64,000 bases of DNA from Streptomyces tardus (GCF_018101125.2 NZ_JAELVF020000004.1:620001-684000), one strand, 5' to 3'. Positions 19,238 through 29,402 are shown, counted from the first letter of the stretch. Notes: generated by a model from the sequence alone, not told the origin. Program-made: numbers and translations.

Positions 19238-22200
19238 GCCTCTTCGACCTGCCGCGGCTGCACTTCCGCGGGACGGCGACGACGCATCTGCCCACCGGTC
19301 TCCGCAGCGGCCTCGTCGACCTCGCGACGAACACCGCTCTGACCGAGGACGGACAGCCCTTCCCCGCCGACCGGCCCCCGACCGAGTACCACGACCACCT
19401 CGACCGCATCGGAGCGCGCTACGACGCCACCGGACGCCCCGCTCCCGAGGGCGGGTTCAACGCGGCCAAGGGCGAGGACTTCGCCGGCAACGGCCACTTC
19501 GCCGTCGACGCCCGTATCGCGGCGGTCGAGGGCAGTGCGGGCGCGCTCGACACCGAGGACGCCGCCGTCGGCCGCGCGGTCGACATGTGGGGGCACTACA
19601 ACGAGTACCTGGCCACCACCGTGAACCGGGCGCGGGTCTTCGACCTCGACCCCGCGTCCCCCTGGACCACCACGCTGATGGTCGGACAGTTCTCCTTCGG
19701 CCGCTCCGGCCGCTCGCACGACGTCGGCTACATGGCCGGCGGCGCCGTACGCGGCTTCCACCCGCCGCGCTGGCACCACACCGGACATGTGCGCACCGGT
19801 CCGCAGAGCGAGGGGCACTGGCTCGCCGACAGGCTGAACCGTTCGGTGGTCCACCAATTCGTGGTCGACCGCGAGGACGAACTGCGCTGGCTCCAGGAGG
19901 CCGACGCCTCCCCGGTGGTGGCCCGGCTGCGCGACCTCGTCGAGGGCGGCGAGGCGGACGGACTGGTCGTCCAGTTCGCCCTCAGCCACCTCGCCGCCCC
20001 GCGGGTGCCCGACACGCCGGGCCGCTGGCAGCTGCGCGGCACGATCGCGCCCTGGCACCGGAGCGAACCGCGCACCCACCCCGCGGGCCGGCTCCTGGTC
20101 CCGGGGCGCCGCGAGCAGCGGCCCGCCGGCGGACCGCACAACCTCACCGTCGAGGTGACCGACGACCTGGTCACCCTGAACATGGTCACCGCGCTGCCCA
20201 CCGAGCCGCTGCCGGCGGCTGCCCCGCCCGCTCCCGGCGCGCAGCCCGCACCCGCTCCCGTACCCGCGCGGGTCGACCTCGGCGACCTCGAACTGCGCAC
20301 CGCGGGCGGCGAGTTGGTCGCCCGCATCCCCCGGGCGGCGTACCTGGGGCAGGAGTACGACCGCGCGTCAGGCGTCGTGTCGGTGCCCGCCCTGCTTCCG
20401 GGCGCCGCCGTCGCCGACCAGGCTCTCTGCCTGGTCGGCGACGGCCCGCAGGGCCCGGTGACGCTGCTGCGCGAACGCGAGGTCAACCTCCAGGCCGACG
20501 AGGCCGCCCTCATCCTGGAACACCCCAGAGACCCCAGAGACCCCAGAGGCGTGGCCACCGACGCCGAGCACGACGTCGAGGTGGAGCTGCGGGCCTTCGT
20601 CCGCGGACGCCCCGCCCCGGTGAACGGGATCGCGGTGCGCCAGTTCTTCAACCCCCGCGCCCTGCCCCGCGATCCGGCCGCGCGCTCGGCCGCGGCGCGG
20701 AGCACCGATGTCGAGATCGTCCGGATGCGCGCCGGCGGCCGGGACACCGACGGCGACTGGGCCGACGGCTGCACCCTGGACACCGACCGGCAGGGTCGCG
20801 CTCTGTTCACCCTGCGCGGCGCGCGGGCCGGTACGTCGCGGCTGCTGTTCTCCGTCCGGGGCCAGCAGCTGCCGTGCGACCCGGCAGCGGAGGGATCGGC
20901 GCGACTGGCCTTCGACCACGACGACGCGCTCGGCTACTGGTCGGGCGCGGGCCACCTCTCGCTGCGGGTTCTGCCCGACGACTGGCACCTGGACGGAATC
21001 GGCCCCGAGCAGGCCGACTTCGGCCTGGTCTACCGCGAGGTCTTCGCGTACTACGAGCACCTCTACTCGTTCATGAAGGCCGAGGTCTTCAGCCTCGCGG
21101 ACCGCTGCAAGGTGGAGACCTACGCCAAGCTCATCTGGCAGATGTGCGACCCGCGCAACAAGGCCACCACGTACTACATGCCGCCCACGCGCGACCTGTC
21201 GGCGCCCAAGTCCCGGTTGCTGCTCGCCTTCCTGCGGGCCCAGCAGGCGCCCGAGGAGCTGCTGACCACCGAGCCCGCGACCCAGCCGGCCGCCGAACGG
21301 ATCACCACCCGCGAGCAGTTGGTGCGGGTGCTGCGCGAGGCCGCCGCCATCGAGCTGGCAGTGATGGTCCAGTACCTCTACGCCGCCTACTCGGTGCCCA
21401 CCCACGGCGCGGGCGCGGAGTACGTCCGCAGGGGGATCTGGACGCCCGAACAGCTGCGGCTGGCCTGCGGCGACGGCGGCGAGACCCTCGACGAGGGCGT
21501 ACGCAGCATGCTGATGGGCATCGCCCGGGAGGAGATGATCCACTTTCTCCTGGTCAACAACATCCTGACCGCCGTGGGGGAGCCCTTCCACATCCCCCGG
21601 ATCGACTTCGGCACCGTCAACGGGGAGATTCCGGTCCCGCTGGACTTCTGCCTGGAGCGCCTGGGGCCGGGGAGCGTCGAGCGGTTCCTCCAGATCGAGC
21701 GCCCCGAGGAGCTGGTCGGGGACGTACGCCGCGGCGGGCCGGACGAGGGGCGTACCTCCGCCGCCGAGCCGGCTTCGGAGGGCGAACAGGGCGAGCGGCT
21801 GCGGTACGCCTCGCTCAGCGAGCTGTACGCGGAGATCCGGGAGGGGCTGCGGCGGGTGCCCGGCCTGTTCCTGGTCGAGCGGGGCCGGGGAGGCGGCGAA
21901 CACCACCTCTTCCTGCGGGAGTCGGTCAACCGCGACCACCCCGACTACCAGCTCGAGGTCGACGACCTGTCCAGCGCGCTGTTCGCCATCGACGTCATCA
22001 CCGAGCAGGGCGAGGGCGGCGTCCTCGGACCGCAGGACGAGGCGGCGCCCGAGCAGTCGCACTACGTCTCCTTCCTGCGCATCGCGGCGCTGCTGCGCGA
22101 GGCGAAGACCGAAGGACGGCTGCGCGAACCCTGGAACCCGGCGTACCCGGTCCTCCGCAACCCGACGCTGGAGCGCGGCAACCCGGCCAAGGAGACGGTG

Positions 22201-22599
22201 ACCGACCCCGACGCCCGTGCGGTGATGGAGCTGTTCAACCGGGCGTACTTCATGGCGCTCCAACTGATGGTCCAGCACTTCGGCGAGCAGCCGGACGCCA
22301 GCCTGCGGCGGTCGGACCTGATGAACGGCGCGATCGACATGATGACCGGTCTGATGCGGCCACTGGCCGAACTGCTGGTGACCATGCCCTCCGGCCGCAG
22401 GGGCCGTACGGCAGGGCCCTCCTTCGAGCTGACGGAGGTGCCGGTACCCCTCGCCCGGCCCGACGTGGCACGCCGCAGCATCGCCGCGCGTTTGGACCAA
22501 CTCGCCGCCGACTGCGCCAAGTTGCCCGTGGTGCCGGCCCGGGTCGGCGAGATGAGCGCCTTCTGGGCCGACCACTTCCGACGGGCGGCCGGCCCTTAG
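19234..22599 (+). CDS. staD: Chromopyrrolic acid synthase (StaD/RebD-like)
   Basis: A protein of 1121 residues that dimerises two indolepyruvate imines into chromopyrrolic acid. The long N-terminal half (MSLFDLPRLHFRG onwards) is family-specific. The C-terminal ferritin-like iminophenylpyruvate-dimer-synthase domain, shared with VioB, starts near 690 with AAAIELAVMVQYLYAAYS and continues with IAREEMIHFLLVNN near 764, supplying likely metal ligands Glu, Glu and His. The length is in line with RebD/StaD. The GTG start overlaps the staO stop. A short direct repeat CCCAGAGA near 20520-20545 codes for RDPRDPRDPRG, a local expansion. Between staD and staP there are 83 non-coding bases. Confidence 0.93.
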   Translation: MSLFDLPRLHFRGTATTHLPTGLRSGLVDLATNTALTEDGQPFPADRPPTEYHDHLDRIGARYDATGRPAPEGGFNAAKGEDFAGNGHFAVDARIAAVEGSAGALDTEDAAVGRAVDMWGHYNEYLATTVNRARVFDLDPASPWTTTLMVGQFSFGRSGRSHDVGYMAGGAVRGFHPPRWHHTGHVRTGPQSEGHWLADRLNRSVVHQFVVDREDELRWLQEADASPVVARLRDLVEGGEADGLVVQFALSHLAAPRVPDTPGRWQLRGTIAPWHRSEPRTHPAGRLLVPGRREQRPAGGPHNLTVEVTDDLVTLNMVTALPTEPLPAAAPPAPGAQPAPAPVPARVDLGDLELRTAGGELVARIPRAAYLGQEYDRASGVVSVPALLPGAAVADQALCLVGDGPQGPVTLLREREVNLQADEAALILEHPRDPRDPRGVATDAEHDVEVELRAFVRGRPAPVNGIAVRQFFNPRALPRDPAARSAAARSTDVEIVRMRAGGRDTDGDWADGCTLDTDRQGRALFTLRGARAGTSRLLFSVRGQQLPCDPAAEGSARLAFDHDDALGYWSGAGHLSLRVLPDDWHLDGIGPEQADFGLVYREVFAYYEHLYSFMKAEVFSLADRCKVETYAKLIWQMCDPRNKATTYYMPPTRDLSAPKSRLLLAFLRAQQAPEELLTTEPATQPAAERITTREQLVRVLREAAAIELAVMVQYLYAAYSVPTHGAGAEYVRRGIWTPEQLRLACGDGGETLDEGVRSMLMGIAREEMIHFLLVNNILTAVGEPFHIPRIDFGTVNGEIPVPLDFCLERLGPGSVERFLQIERPEELVGDVRRGGPDEGRTSAAEPASEGEQGERLRYASLSELYAEIREGLRRVPGLFLVERGRGGGEHHLFLRESVNRDHPDYQLEVDDLSSALFAIDVITEQGEGGVLGPQDEAAPEQSHYVSFLRIAALLREAKTEGRLREPWNPAYPVLRNPTLERGNPAKETVTDPDARAVMELFNRAYFMALQLMVQHFGEQPDASLRRSDLMNGAIDMMTGLMRPLAELLVTMPSGRRGRTAGPSFELTEVPVPLARPDVARRSIAARLDQLAADCAKLPVVPARVGEMSAFWADHFRRAAGP

Positions 22600-22682
22600 C
22601 GGCGCCTCGGCCCGGCGCCCCGGCCCGTCCGCCCCCACCAATCCGCCCGTCCACCCGAGACGTTGCCCGAAGGAGAGATCAC

Positions 22683-23951
22683 ATGCCACCACCCGGGACG
22701 CTGCCCCGGTTCGGCCTGAAGGGCTGGAGCGGCGAGGACCTCGCGAACCCGTACCCGGTCTACCGGCGCTACCTCGACAGTGCGCCGGTGCACCGCACGG
22801 AGTCGGAGCCGGGGCAGCCGGACACCTACTACCTCTTCGGCTACGACGAGTGCGTCCGGGTGCTCACCCACCGCCGGTTCGGCCGCGACGCCCGCGTCGC
22901 CTCCGGCAACCCCGAGGCGGCGCCCGTACCCGTGCCCGCGGAGTTCCGCGCGCTGCGCACCATCGTCGAGAACTGGCTGGTCTTCCTCGACCCGCCGAAG
23001 CACACCCGGCTGCGTTCGCTCCTCAACCGCGAGTTCTCGCCCTCGGTCGTCGCCGGGCTGCGCCCGCGCATCGCCGAGATCGCCCAGTCGCTGCTGGAGC
23101 CGATCGCCCGCGCCCGCGGGCCGGTCGACTTCGTGGAGAGCTTCGCCGCGCCGCTGCCGATCCTGGTCGTCACCGAACTGCTGGGCATCGCCCGGGAGGA
23201 CCGCGACTGGCTGCGCGACCGCGCGGTGGCGCTCCAGGAGGCCAGCTCCAGCCGGCTCGCCGAGGGCGGACGTGAGCGCGCCGAGTCCGCAGCCGCCGAG
23301 TTCGACCTCTACTTCCGCCGGGAGATCGGCCGCCGCCGCCAGTCCGAGAGCGACGACCTGCTCACACTGCTCGTAAGTGCCGGGGACGGCGGCGCCCCGG
23401 TGAGCGAGGAGGGGATCGTCGGGACCTGCGTCCACCTCCTGACCGCCGGGCACGAGACCACCACCAACTTCCTCGGCAAGGCCGTACTCGCGCTGCGCGC
23501 CCGACCCGGGGTGCGCGAGGCGCTCCTCGCCGACCGGGCTGCCACCGGCCCCGCCGTCGAGGAGATCCTGCGCTGGGACGCCCCGGTGCAGGCGGTGACC
23601 CGGTGGGTCTACGAGGACACCGTGCTCGGCGGCGTCGAGGTGCCGCGCGGCAGCCGTGTCGTGGCGATGCTCGGCTCGGCCAACCGCGACGCCTCGCGCT
23701 TCCCCGACCCCGACGCACTGGACATCACACGCCCCGCGGACCGGCATCTGACCTTCGGCCTGGGCGTCCACTACTGCCTGGGCGCCACCCTCGCCAGGGT
23801 CGAGGCCGAGATCGGACTGCGCGCGGTTCTCGAGGGCCTGCCGGGGCTCTGCGAAGGAACGGCAGAGGTCGAGTACGCCGACGACATGATCTTCCACGGC
23901 CCCTCCCGGCTGGTCCTGGACCCCAACGCCCCACCGGGGGCGGCCGGTTGA
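22683..23951 (+). CDS. staP: Cytochrome P450 for aryl-aryl coupling (StaP-like)
   Basis: A 422-residue P450 with the I-helix LLTAGHETTTNFL (about 254), ExxR in EEILRW (about 292) and the haem cysteine in FGLGVHYCLGATLA (about 362). StaP (CYP245) oxidises chromopyrrolic acid, closing the bond between the two indoles on the way to the aglycone, with StaC steering the pyrrole oxidation state. The ATG at 22683 has GAAGGAGA just upstream. Its place directly after staD distinguishes it from the other P450 (staN), which sits with the glycosyltransferase. Confidence 0.92.
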   Translation: MPPPGTLPRFGLKGWSGEDLANPYPVYRRYLDSAPVHRTESEPGQPDTYYLFGYDECVRVLTHRRFGRDARVASGNPEAAPVPVPAEFRALRTIVENWLVFLDPPKHTRLRSLLNREFSPSVVAGLRPRIAEIAQSLLEPIARARGPVDFVESFAAPLPILVVTELLGIAREDRDWLRDRAVALQEASSSRLAEGGRERAESAAAEFDLYFRREIGRRRQSESDDLLTLLVSAGDGGAPVSEEGIVGTCVHLLTAGHETTTNFLGKAVLALRARPGVREALLADRAATGPAVEEILRWDAPVQAVTRWVYEDTVLGGVEVPRGSRVVAMLGSANRDASRFPDPDALDITRPADRHLTFGLGVHYCLGATLARVEAEIGLRAVLEGLPGLCEGTAEVEYADDMIFHGPSRLVLDPNAPPGAAG

Positions 23952-24042
23952 TCCGGCCGCACCGCCGGTGACCGGCAACCGCCCCAGCACTCCCCGAGAC
24001 AGCGCCACACCCCGGCCCGCGGGCCCACGAGAGGAACCGACC

Positions 24043-24876
24043 ATGAGCCAGCAGTCCGACGCCCCGGCAGGGGCGGTCAGCGAGACCTACGACGTGTTCG
24101 CCGACGCGGGCGCGACCACCGCACTCGGCGGCAACATCCACGTGGGCTACTGGACGGACGAGACCCGGGACCTGACCCTGATCGAGGCCACCGACCGGCT
24201 CACCGACCTCGTCGCCGCCCGGACGGCACCGGCCGCGGGAGACCACCTGCTGGACGTGGGCTGCGGCAACGGCCACCCCGCGCTGCGCGTCGCCGAGGCG
24301 CACGACGTCCGGGTCACCGGCATCAACGTCAACGCCCAGCAGGTGGCGGGCGCCACGGACCTGGCCAAGAAGTCACCGGCTGCCGACCGGCTGGACTTCC
24401 GCCTCGCCGACGTGCGCGAACTGCCTTTCGAGGAGGGCGGGTTCGCCTCGGCGATGGCCATCGAGACCCTGCTCCACCTCGCCGACCAGACCCCCGCACT
24501 GCGGGAGCTGCACCGTGTCGTACGCCCCGGCGGCCGACTGGTGATCGCGGACCTGTGCCTGCGGGAGCCGTTCACCGGAGCCGATCGGGAGCTGCTGGAG
24601 GGAATGCTCGACGTCTACGAGATCGCCCGCATCAGCACCGTCGAGGAGCACCGCGAACAGCTGGAGGCCGCCGGCTGGGAGGTGCTGGAACTCACCGACA
24701 TCGGCGAGCAGGTCCGGCCCAGCTTCGGGCACGCCGCCGAGGCGTTCCGCGGGCTGTCCGGGCAGTTGCCCGACCCGCAGGGAGCGGCCCAACTCGCTTC
24801 CGCCGCCGACCTGATGGAGACCTTCGGCGCCCATCCGCAGGCCGGCTATGCGCTGATCACCGCCAGGCGCCGCTGA
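24043..24876 (+). CDS. staMA: SAM-dependent sugar N-methyltransferase (StaMA-like)
   Basis: A class I methyltransferase of 277 residues with SAM motif I LLDVGCGNGHPAL near 69 and post-I TGINVNAQQ. A core-similar paralogue lies 5 kb downstream (staMB). In staurosporine assembly StaMA methylates the 3'-amino group of the bound sugar. The ATG at 24043 follows GAGAGGAA. The specific N versus O choice between the two methyltransferases is taken from gene order in known sta clusters, not from sequence features I can see. Confidence 0.85.
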   Translation: MSQQSDAPAGAVSETYDVFADAGATTALGGNIHVGYWTDETRDLTLIEATDRLTDLVAARTAPAAGDHLLDVGCGNGHPALRVAEAHDVRVTGINVNAQQVAGATDLAKKSPAADRLDFRLADVRELPFEEGGFASAMAIETLLHLADQTPALRELHRVVRPGGRLVIADLCLREPFTGADRELLEGMLDVYEIARISTVEEHREQLEAAGWEVLELTDIGEQVRPSFGHAAEAFRGLSGQLPDPQGAAQLASAADLMETFGAHPQAGYALITARRR

Positions 24877-25009
24877 GCCGACCGCCCGGGCGCCGGTCCC
24901 GCGCCCGGCGGCCACCGCGCGACGCCCCGCGCCACGGCCGACGGTCCGCCGCCGCTCCTCCCGCACCGCACCCCGTGCGGTCACCGAACCGCAGACAGGG
25001 AGCTTCCCG

Positions 25010-26494
25010 ATGACACTCCGCCACAGTCCGCCGCCCGCAGAGCCGGACGCGCCGCCGCACGGCACGTCCCCCGTCGCCGTGCTCGAGGGCGGTGCCGCGA
25101 CCCTGCGTCCGCGGCACCACCGCGAACTCGCCGCACGTCTGGCGCTGTCGGCGGCGACCACCGAGGGCGCGCACATGCGGACCGAGGACGTGCAGCCCTG
25201 GCTCGAGGAGCGGCGCGCGGCGGGCGACTTCCACGTGGACCGGATCGCCTTCGACGAACTGGACCAGTGGCGCTTCGAGGAGACCACCGGCAACGTCGTG
25301 CACCGCAGCGGACGCTTCTTCACCGTGGAGGGCATGGACGTCGTCGAGCGCGACGGCCCCTACGGCGACGGGCCGAGCCGGCGGTGGCAGCAGCCCGTCA
25401 TCCGTCAGCCCGAGGTCGGCATCCTCGGCATTCTGGCGAAGGAGTTCGACGGGGTCCTGCACTTCCTGATGCAGGCCAAGATGGAGCCCGGCAACCCGAA
25501 CGTCCTCCAGCTCTCCCCGACGGTGCAGGCCACCCGGAGCAACTACACCCGCGCCCACCGCGGCACCGACGTCAAGCTGATCGACCACTTCTTCCAGCCC
25601 GATCCCGACCGGGTCGTCGTCGACGTCCTCCAGTCCGAGCAGGGTTCCTGGTTCTACCGCAAGACCAACCGCAACATGTGCGTCGAGACCGTCGAGGAGG
25701 TCGAGGTCCCGGAGGACTACTGCTGGCTGACGCTCGGTCAGATCGCGGACCTCCTGCACGCGGACGAGACCGTCAACATGAACGCCAGGACCGTACTGTC
25801 CTGCCTGCCCACCGAGGACCCCGACGGGCGCGCGCTGCACTCCGACACCCAGCTGCTCTCGTGGTTCACCGGTGAGCGCTCCCGCCACGACATCCAGGTG
25901 CGACGGCTGCCGCTCGCCTCGGTCGAGGGGTGGAAGCAGGGCGCGGAGACGATCGAGCACGAGGAGGGGCGCTACTTCAGGGTCGTCGCCGTCGCGGTGC
26001 GCGGCAGCAACCGCGAGCGGGTCAGCTGGACGCAGCCGCTGATCGAGCCGGTGGGCCTCGGCGTCACCGCCTTCCTCACCCGGGAGATCGCCGGGGTGCG
26101 GCACGTACTGGTACGGGCCGTGGCCGAGGGCGGGTTCCTCGACACCGTCGAGTTCGCACCGACCGTGCAGGCCACGCCCGGCAACCACGCCCATCTGCCC
26201 GCTGCCGACCAACCACTCTTCCTGGACCACGTGTTGGACGCACCCGACTCGCGCGTCCTCTACCGGGCGGTGCACTCCGAGGAGGGCGGCCGGTTCCTCA
26301 ACGCCCGCAGCCGCTATCTCGTCGTCGACGCGGGCGAGCATCCGGCAGCCCTCGACCCGCCCCCCGGCTTCCTGTGGGCCACCCCCGCACAGCTCAGCAC
26401 CCTCACCGGCCACGGCCACTACGTCAACGTCGAAGCCCGCACCCTCCTGGCCTGCCTGCACGCGATGGCGGCCGGGACCCGAGGAAGGAAGTGA
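25010..26494 (+). CDS. staJ: dTDP-4-keto-6-deoxyglucose 2,3-dehydratase (StaJ-like)
   Basis: A protein of 494 residues built from two homologous halves. Each carries a related FSPTVQATxxN-type segment (LSPTVQATRSNYT and FAPTVQATPGNHA) and matching tail motifs (VNMNARTVLSCL and VNVEARTLLACL). This is the internal duplication of NDP-hexose 2,3-dehydratases. It removes the C2 hydroxyl group to give the 3,4-diketo-2,6-dideoxy intermediate on the way to dTDP-L-ristosamine. It lies 133 bp after staMA with a GGGAG ribosome-binding site, and is followed after one base by staK. Confidence 0.92.
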   Translation: MTLRHSPPPAEPDAPPHGTSPVAVLEGGAATLRPRHHRELAARLALSAATTEGAHMRTEDVQPWLEERRAAGDFHVDRIAFDELDQWRFEETTGNVVHRSGRFFTVEGMDVVERDGPYGDGPSRRWQQPVIRQPEVGILGILAKEFDGVLHFLMQAKMEPGNPNVLQLSPTVQATRSNYTRAHRGTDVKLIDHFFQPDPDRVVVDVLQSEQGSWFYRKTNRNMCVETVEEVEVPEDYCWLTLGQIADLLHADETVNMNARTVLSCLPTEDPDGRALHSDTQLLSWFTGERSRHDIQVRRLPLASVEGWKQGAETIEHEEGRYFRVVAVAVRGSNRERVSWTQPLIEPVGLGVTAFLTREIAGVRHVLVRAVAEGGFLDTVEFAPTVQATPGNHAHLPAADQPLFLDHVLDAPDSRVLYRAVHSEEGGRFLNARSRYLVVDAGEHPAALDPPPGFLWATPAQLSTLTGHGHYVNVEARTLLACLHAMAAGTRGRK

Positions 26495-26495
26495 C

Positions 26496-27485
26496 ATGCC
26501 GCGCACACCCGGCCCCGCACCCCTGATCACCGTGCTCGGCGCCTCCGGTTTCGTCGGCTCGACCGTCCTGCGCGCACTGGCGCAGCGGCCGATCCGGCTG
26601 CGGGCGGTCGCCCGACGGCAGTGCGCCCTGCCCGAAGGTCCGGCCGAGTCGACCGCGGTCACCGCGGACCTGACCGACCGCGACGCCCTCGCCGGGGCCG
26701 TGGCGGGATCCGACGCCGTCGTCCATCTGCTGCTGGGCGAGGGCGGCTGGCGCGCCGCCGAGAACGATCCGGGCGTGGAACGGGTCAACGTCGGTGTCAT
26801 GCGCGATCTGGTGCAGGTGCTGCGGCCCGCGCGGGCCGACGGCCGCCCGCCGCTGGTCGTCTGGGCCGGCGCCGCCTCACAGGTCGGCGTCCCGCCCAGG
26901 GAGCCGCTCGACGGCGAGGAGCCAGACCGTCCCGAAACCGCCTACGACAAGCAGAAGTTGGCCGCCGAGGAGCTGCTCAAGAAAGCGACCGCCGAGGGGC
27001 TGGTGCGCGGTGTCGCACTGCGACTGCCCACGATCTTCGGCGAGAGCGCCGGCGGCGGCGACCGCGGCGTCATCTCCGGAATGGCCCGGCGGGCGGTCGC
27101 CGACCAGACCCTGACCATGTGGCACGACGGCACCGTACGGCGCGACCTGGTGCACGTGGAGGACGTCGCGGCGGCGTTCCTCGCCGCCCTCGATCACCCG
27201 GAGGCGCTGATCGGCGGCCACCACCTCATCGGCGCCGGCCGAGGCGACCGACTCGGTGATGCCTTCCGGCTGATCGCCACCGCCGTCGCCGAGGAGACCG
27301 GCCGCCCGCCCGTCGCGGTGGAGGCGGTGGAGCCGCCCGGGCACGCCCCCGCGACGGACTTCGCCAGCGTGACGCTGGACTCCACGGCCTTCCGGACGGC
27401 GACCGGATGGCAGCCCCGGATCCCGCTCGACGAAGGAATCCGCCGCACCGTGCGTGCACTGGTGCGGCAGCAGGACCACCGGTGA
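26496..27485 (+). CDS. staK: NDP-hexose 4-ketoreductase (StaK-like)
   Basis: An NAD(P)-dependent extended short-chain reductase of 329 residues: nucleotide-binding ITVLGASGFVGSTVL near 10-24 and the YDKQK tyrosine-lysine pair near 150. The pathway assigns StaK to 4-ketoreduction in deoxysugar formation. The ATG begins one base after the staJ stop, with GAGGAAGGAA as ribosome-binding site inside the end of staJ. The family is certain. The precise keto position reduced is inferred from the known pathway. Confidence 0.88.
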   Translation: MPRTPGPAPLITVLGASGFVGSTVLRALAQRPIRLRAVARRQCALPEGPAESTAVTADLTDRDALAGAVAGSDAVVHLLLGEGGWRAAENDPGVERVNVGVMRDLVQVLRPARADGRPPLVVWAGAASQVGVPPREPLDGEEPDRPETAYDKQKLAAEELLKKATAEGLVRGVALRLPTIFGESAGGGDRGVISGMARRAVADQTLTMWHDGTVRRDLVHVEDVAAAFLAALDHPEALIGGHHLIGAGRGDRLGDAFRLIATAVAEETGRPPVAVEAVEPPGHAPATDFASVTLDSTAFRTATGWQPRIPLDEGIRRTVRALVRQQDHR

Positions 27486-27582
27486 GCGACCCGCAGCACC
27501 CCCTCGGACAGACCCCGCGCGGCCACGGCCGGCGCAGGGCCCCACGCGCAGGCATTCACCACAGCTCAGGAAAGGCGGAGAG

Positions 27583-28692
27583 ATGACGACCCAGGTTTGG
27601 GAATACCTGACGGAGTACGAGAACGAGCGCGAGGACATCCTCGACGCCGTGCAGCAGGTGTTCGGCTCCGGCCGCCTCGTGCTCGGCGAGAGCGTGCTCG
27701 GCTTCGAGCGCGAGTTCGCCGCGTACCACGGCGTCGACCACTGCGTCGGCGTCGACAACGGGACCAACGCCATCAAGCTCGGCCTCCAGGCCCTGGGTGT
27801 CGGCCCCGGCGACGAGGTCATCACCGTCTCCAACACGGCCGCGCCCACCGTGGTCGCCATCGACTCCACCGGCGCCAGGACCGTCTTCGTCGACGTCCGC
27901 GAGGACGACTTCCTCATGGACACCGACCAGTTGGAAGCGGCCATCACCGACCGCACCCGCTGCATCCTGCCGGTGCACCTGTACGGGCAGTGCGTGAACA
28001 TGTCCGCCGTCAAGGAGATCGCCGACCGGCACGGCCTGGCGGTGCTGGAGGACTGCGCCCAGGCGCACGGCGCCCGGCAGAGCGGCGTCGTCGCCGGTTC
28101 CACCGGAGACGCGGCGGCCTTCTCCTTCTACCCCACCAAGGTGCTGGGCGCCTACGGCGACGGCGGCGCCACCCTCACCTCCGACCCCGAGGTCGAGGCC
28201 CGGATGCGCAGGCTGCGCTACTACGGCATGGACAAGCAGTACTACACAGTCAGCACCCCGGCCCACAACAGCCGCCTGGACGAGGTGCAGGCCGAGATCC
28301 TGCGACGCAAGCTCACCCGCCTGGACAGCTACGTCGAGGGACGCCGGGACGTCGCGAGGCGCTACGCCGAGGGCCTGGGCGACACCGCCCTCCAACTGCC
28401 CCGCATCGTCCCCGGCAACGAGCACGTCTACTACGTCTACGTCGTCCGCCATCCCCGCCGCGACGACATCATCGAGCGGCTGAAGACGTACGACATCAAC
28501 CTCAACATCAGCTACCCGTGGCCGATCCACACCATGAGCGGCTTCGCGCACCTCGACTGCAAGGCCGGCTCACTGCCCGTCACCGAGGCGCTGGCCGGCG
28601 AGATCTTCTCGCTGCCGATGTACCCGGCCCTCGACCCCGACCGCCAGGACAAGGTCGTCCACGCGGTGCGCGAAGTCCTGGAGACCCTCTGA
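27583..28692 (+). CDS. staI: NDP-hexose 3-aminotransferase (StaI-like)
   Basis: A PLP-dependent DegT/DnrJ/EryC1 sugar aminotransferase of 369 residues. The internal-aldimine lysine is in FSFYPTKVLGAYGDGG (about residue 186), with EDCAQAHGA upstream and the typical IPVHLYG-type stretch (ILPVHLYGQ) before it. It installs the 3'-amino group later methylated by StaMA. The frame is open upstream to 27454, but ATG 27583 is chosen because it has the ribosome-binding site AAAGGCGGAGAG and begins at the conserved N-terminus (WEYLTEYENER). A 101-bp gap follows before staE. Confidence 0.92.
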   Translation: MTTQVWEYLTEYENEREDILDAVQQVFGSGRLVLGESVLGFEREFAAYHGVDHCVGVDNGTNAIKLGLQALGVGPGDEVITVSNTAAPTVVAIDSTGARTVFVDVREDDFLMDTDQLEAAITDRTRCILPVHLYGQCVNMSAVKEIADRHGLAVLEDCAQAHGARQSGVVAGSTGDAAAFSFYPTKVLGAYGDGGATLTSDPEVEARMRRLRYYGMDKQYYTVSTPAHNSRLDEVQAEILRRKLTRLDSYVEGRRDVARRYAEGLGDTALQLPRIVPGNEHVYYVYVVRHPRRDDIIERLKTYDINLNISYPWPIHTMSGFAHLDCKAGSLPVTEALAGEIFSLPMYPALDPDRQDKVVHAVREVLETL

Positions 28693-28732
28693 ACCACCCG
28701 GCCGGCGACCGCAGTCGGGTCGCGGGTCCGGT

Positions 28733-28768
28733 CCACCGCAGCAGTCCAGCCCACCGCAGCAGTCCAGT
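28733..28768 (+). repeat. 18-bp tandem duplication upstream of staE
   Basis: Two adjacent copies of CCACCGCAGCAGTCCAG(C/T) lie in the staI-staE gap, 26 bp before the staE start. It may be slippage, or a duplicated regulatory or mRNA element. Confidence 0.85.
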
Positions 28769-28793
28769 CCCACACCGAGTCACGGGAGCAGTG

Positions 28794-29402
28794 ATGGAAG
28801 CACGGCCACTCGCGGTCGAAGGCGCGATCGAGTTCACTCCGCGCGTCTTCCCCGACGCACGCGGGCAGTTCCTCTCGCCGTACCAGGAGGAGGCGTTCAC
28901 CCGCGCGCACGGGAGCCCGCTCTTCCCCGTCGCGCAGACCAACCACAGCGTGTCCCGGCAGGGCGTGGTGCGCGGTGTCCACTACACCCTCACGCCTCCC
29001 GGCACCGCGAAGTACGTCTACTGCGCCCGCGGCAGCGCGCTCGACATCGTGGTCGACATACGGGTCGGCTCGCCCACCTTCGGCAGGTGCGACTCGGTCC
29101 TGATGGACCAGCAGCACCACCGCGCCAGCTACATCCCGGTCGGCTTCGGCCACGCCTTCGTGGCGCTGGAGGACGACACCGTCATGTCGTACATGCTCTC
29201 CGACAGCTATGTGCCGGCCAACGAACTCGCCCTGGACTTCCTGGACCCCGCGCTGAACCTGCCGCTGCCCAGCGGCGTCGAGCCGGTGCTCTCGGACCGG
29301 GACCGCGCCGCTCCCACCCTGGAGGAGGCCCGCGAGCGCGGGCTGCTCCCGGAGTACGACCACTGCCTGCGCATCGAGAAGAGCCGGCACTCCGGCTCCT
29401 AG
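28794..29402 (+). CDS. staE: dTDP-sugar 3,5-(or 5-)epimerase (StaE-like)
   Basis: A cupin of 202 residues of the RmlC family. The catalytic histidine is in VVRGVHYTLTPPG (about 62), with the substrate-facing YIPVGFGHAFVAL (about 110) and the tyrosine in VMSYMLSDSYVP (about 132). It epimerises the 4-keto sugar to the L-configuration needed for L-ristosamine. The ATG at 28794 follows CGGGAG. The usual RmlC length is about 180-200 residues, so it is complete. Confidence 0.92.
   Translation: MEARPLAVEGAIEFTPRVFPDARGQFLSPYQEEAFTRAHGSPLFPVAQTNHSVSRQGVVRGVHYTLTPPGTAKYVYCARGSALDIVVDIRVGSPTFGRCDSVLMDQQHHRASYIPVGFGHAFVALEDDTVMSYMLSDSYVPANELALDFLDPALNLPLPSGVEPVLSDRDRAAPTLEEARERGLLPEYDHCLRIEKSRHSGS

Noticed and set aside
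20368..22692. 774-codon minus-strand open frame opposite staD
   Set aside because: It is antisense to well-conserved StaD sequence and has the Gly/Arg/Val-rich look of a high-GC shadow frame.
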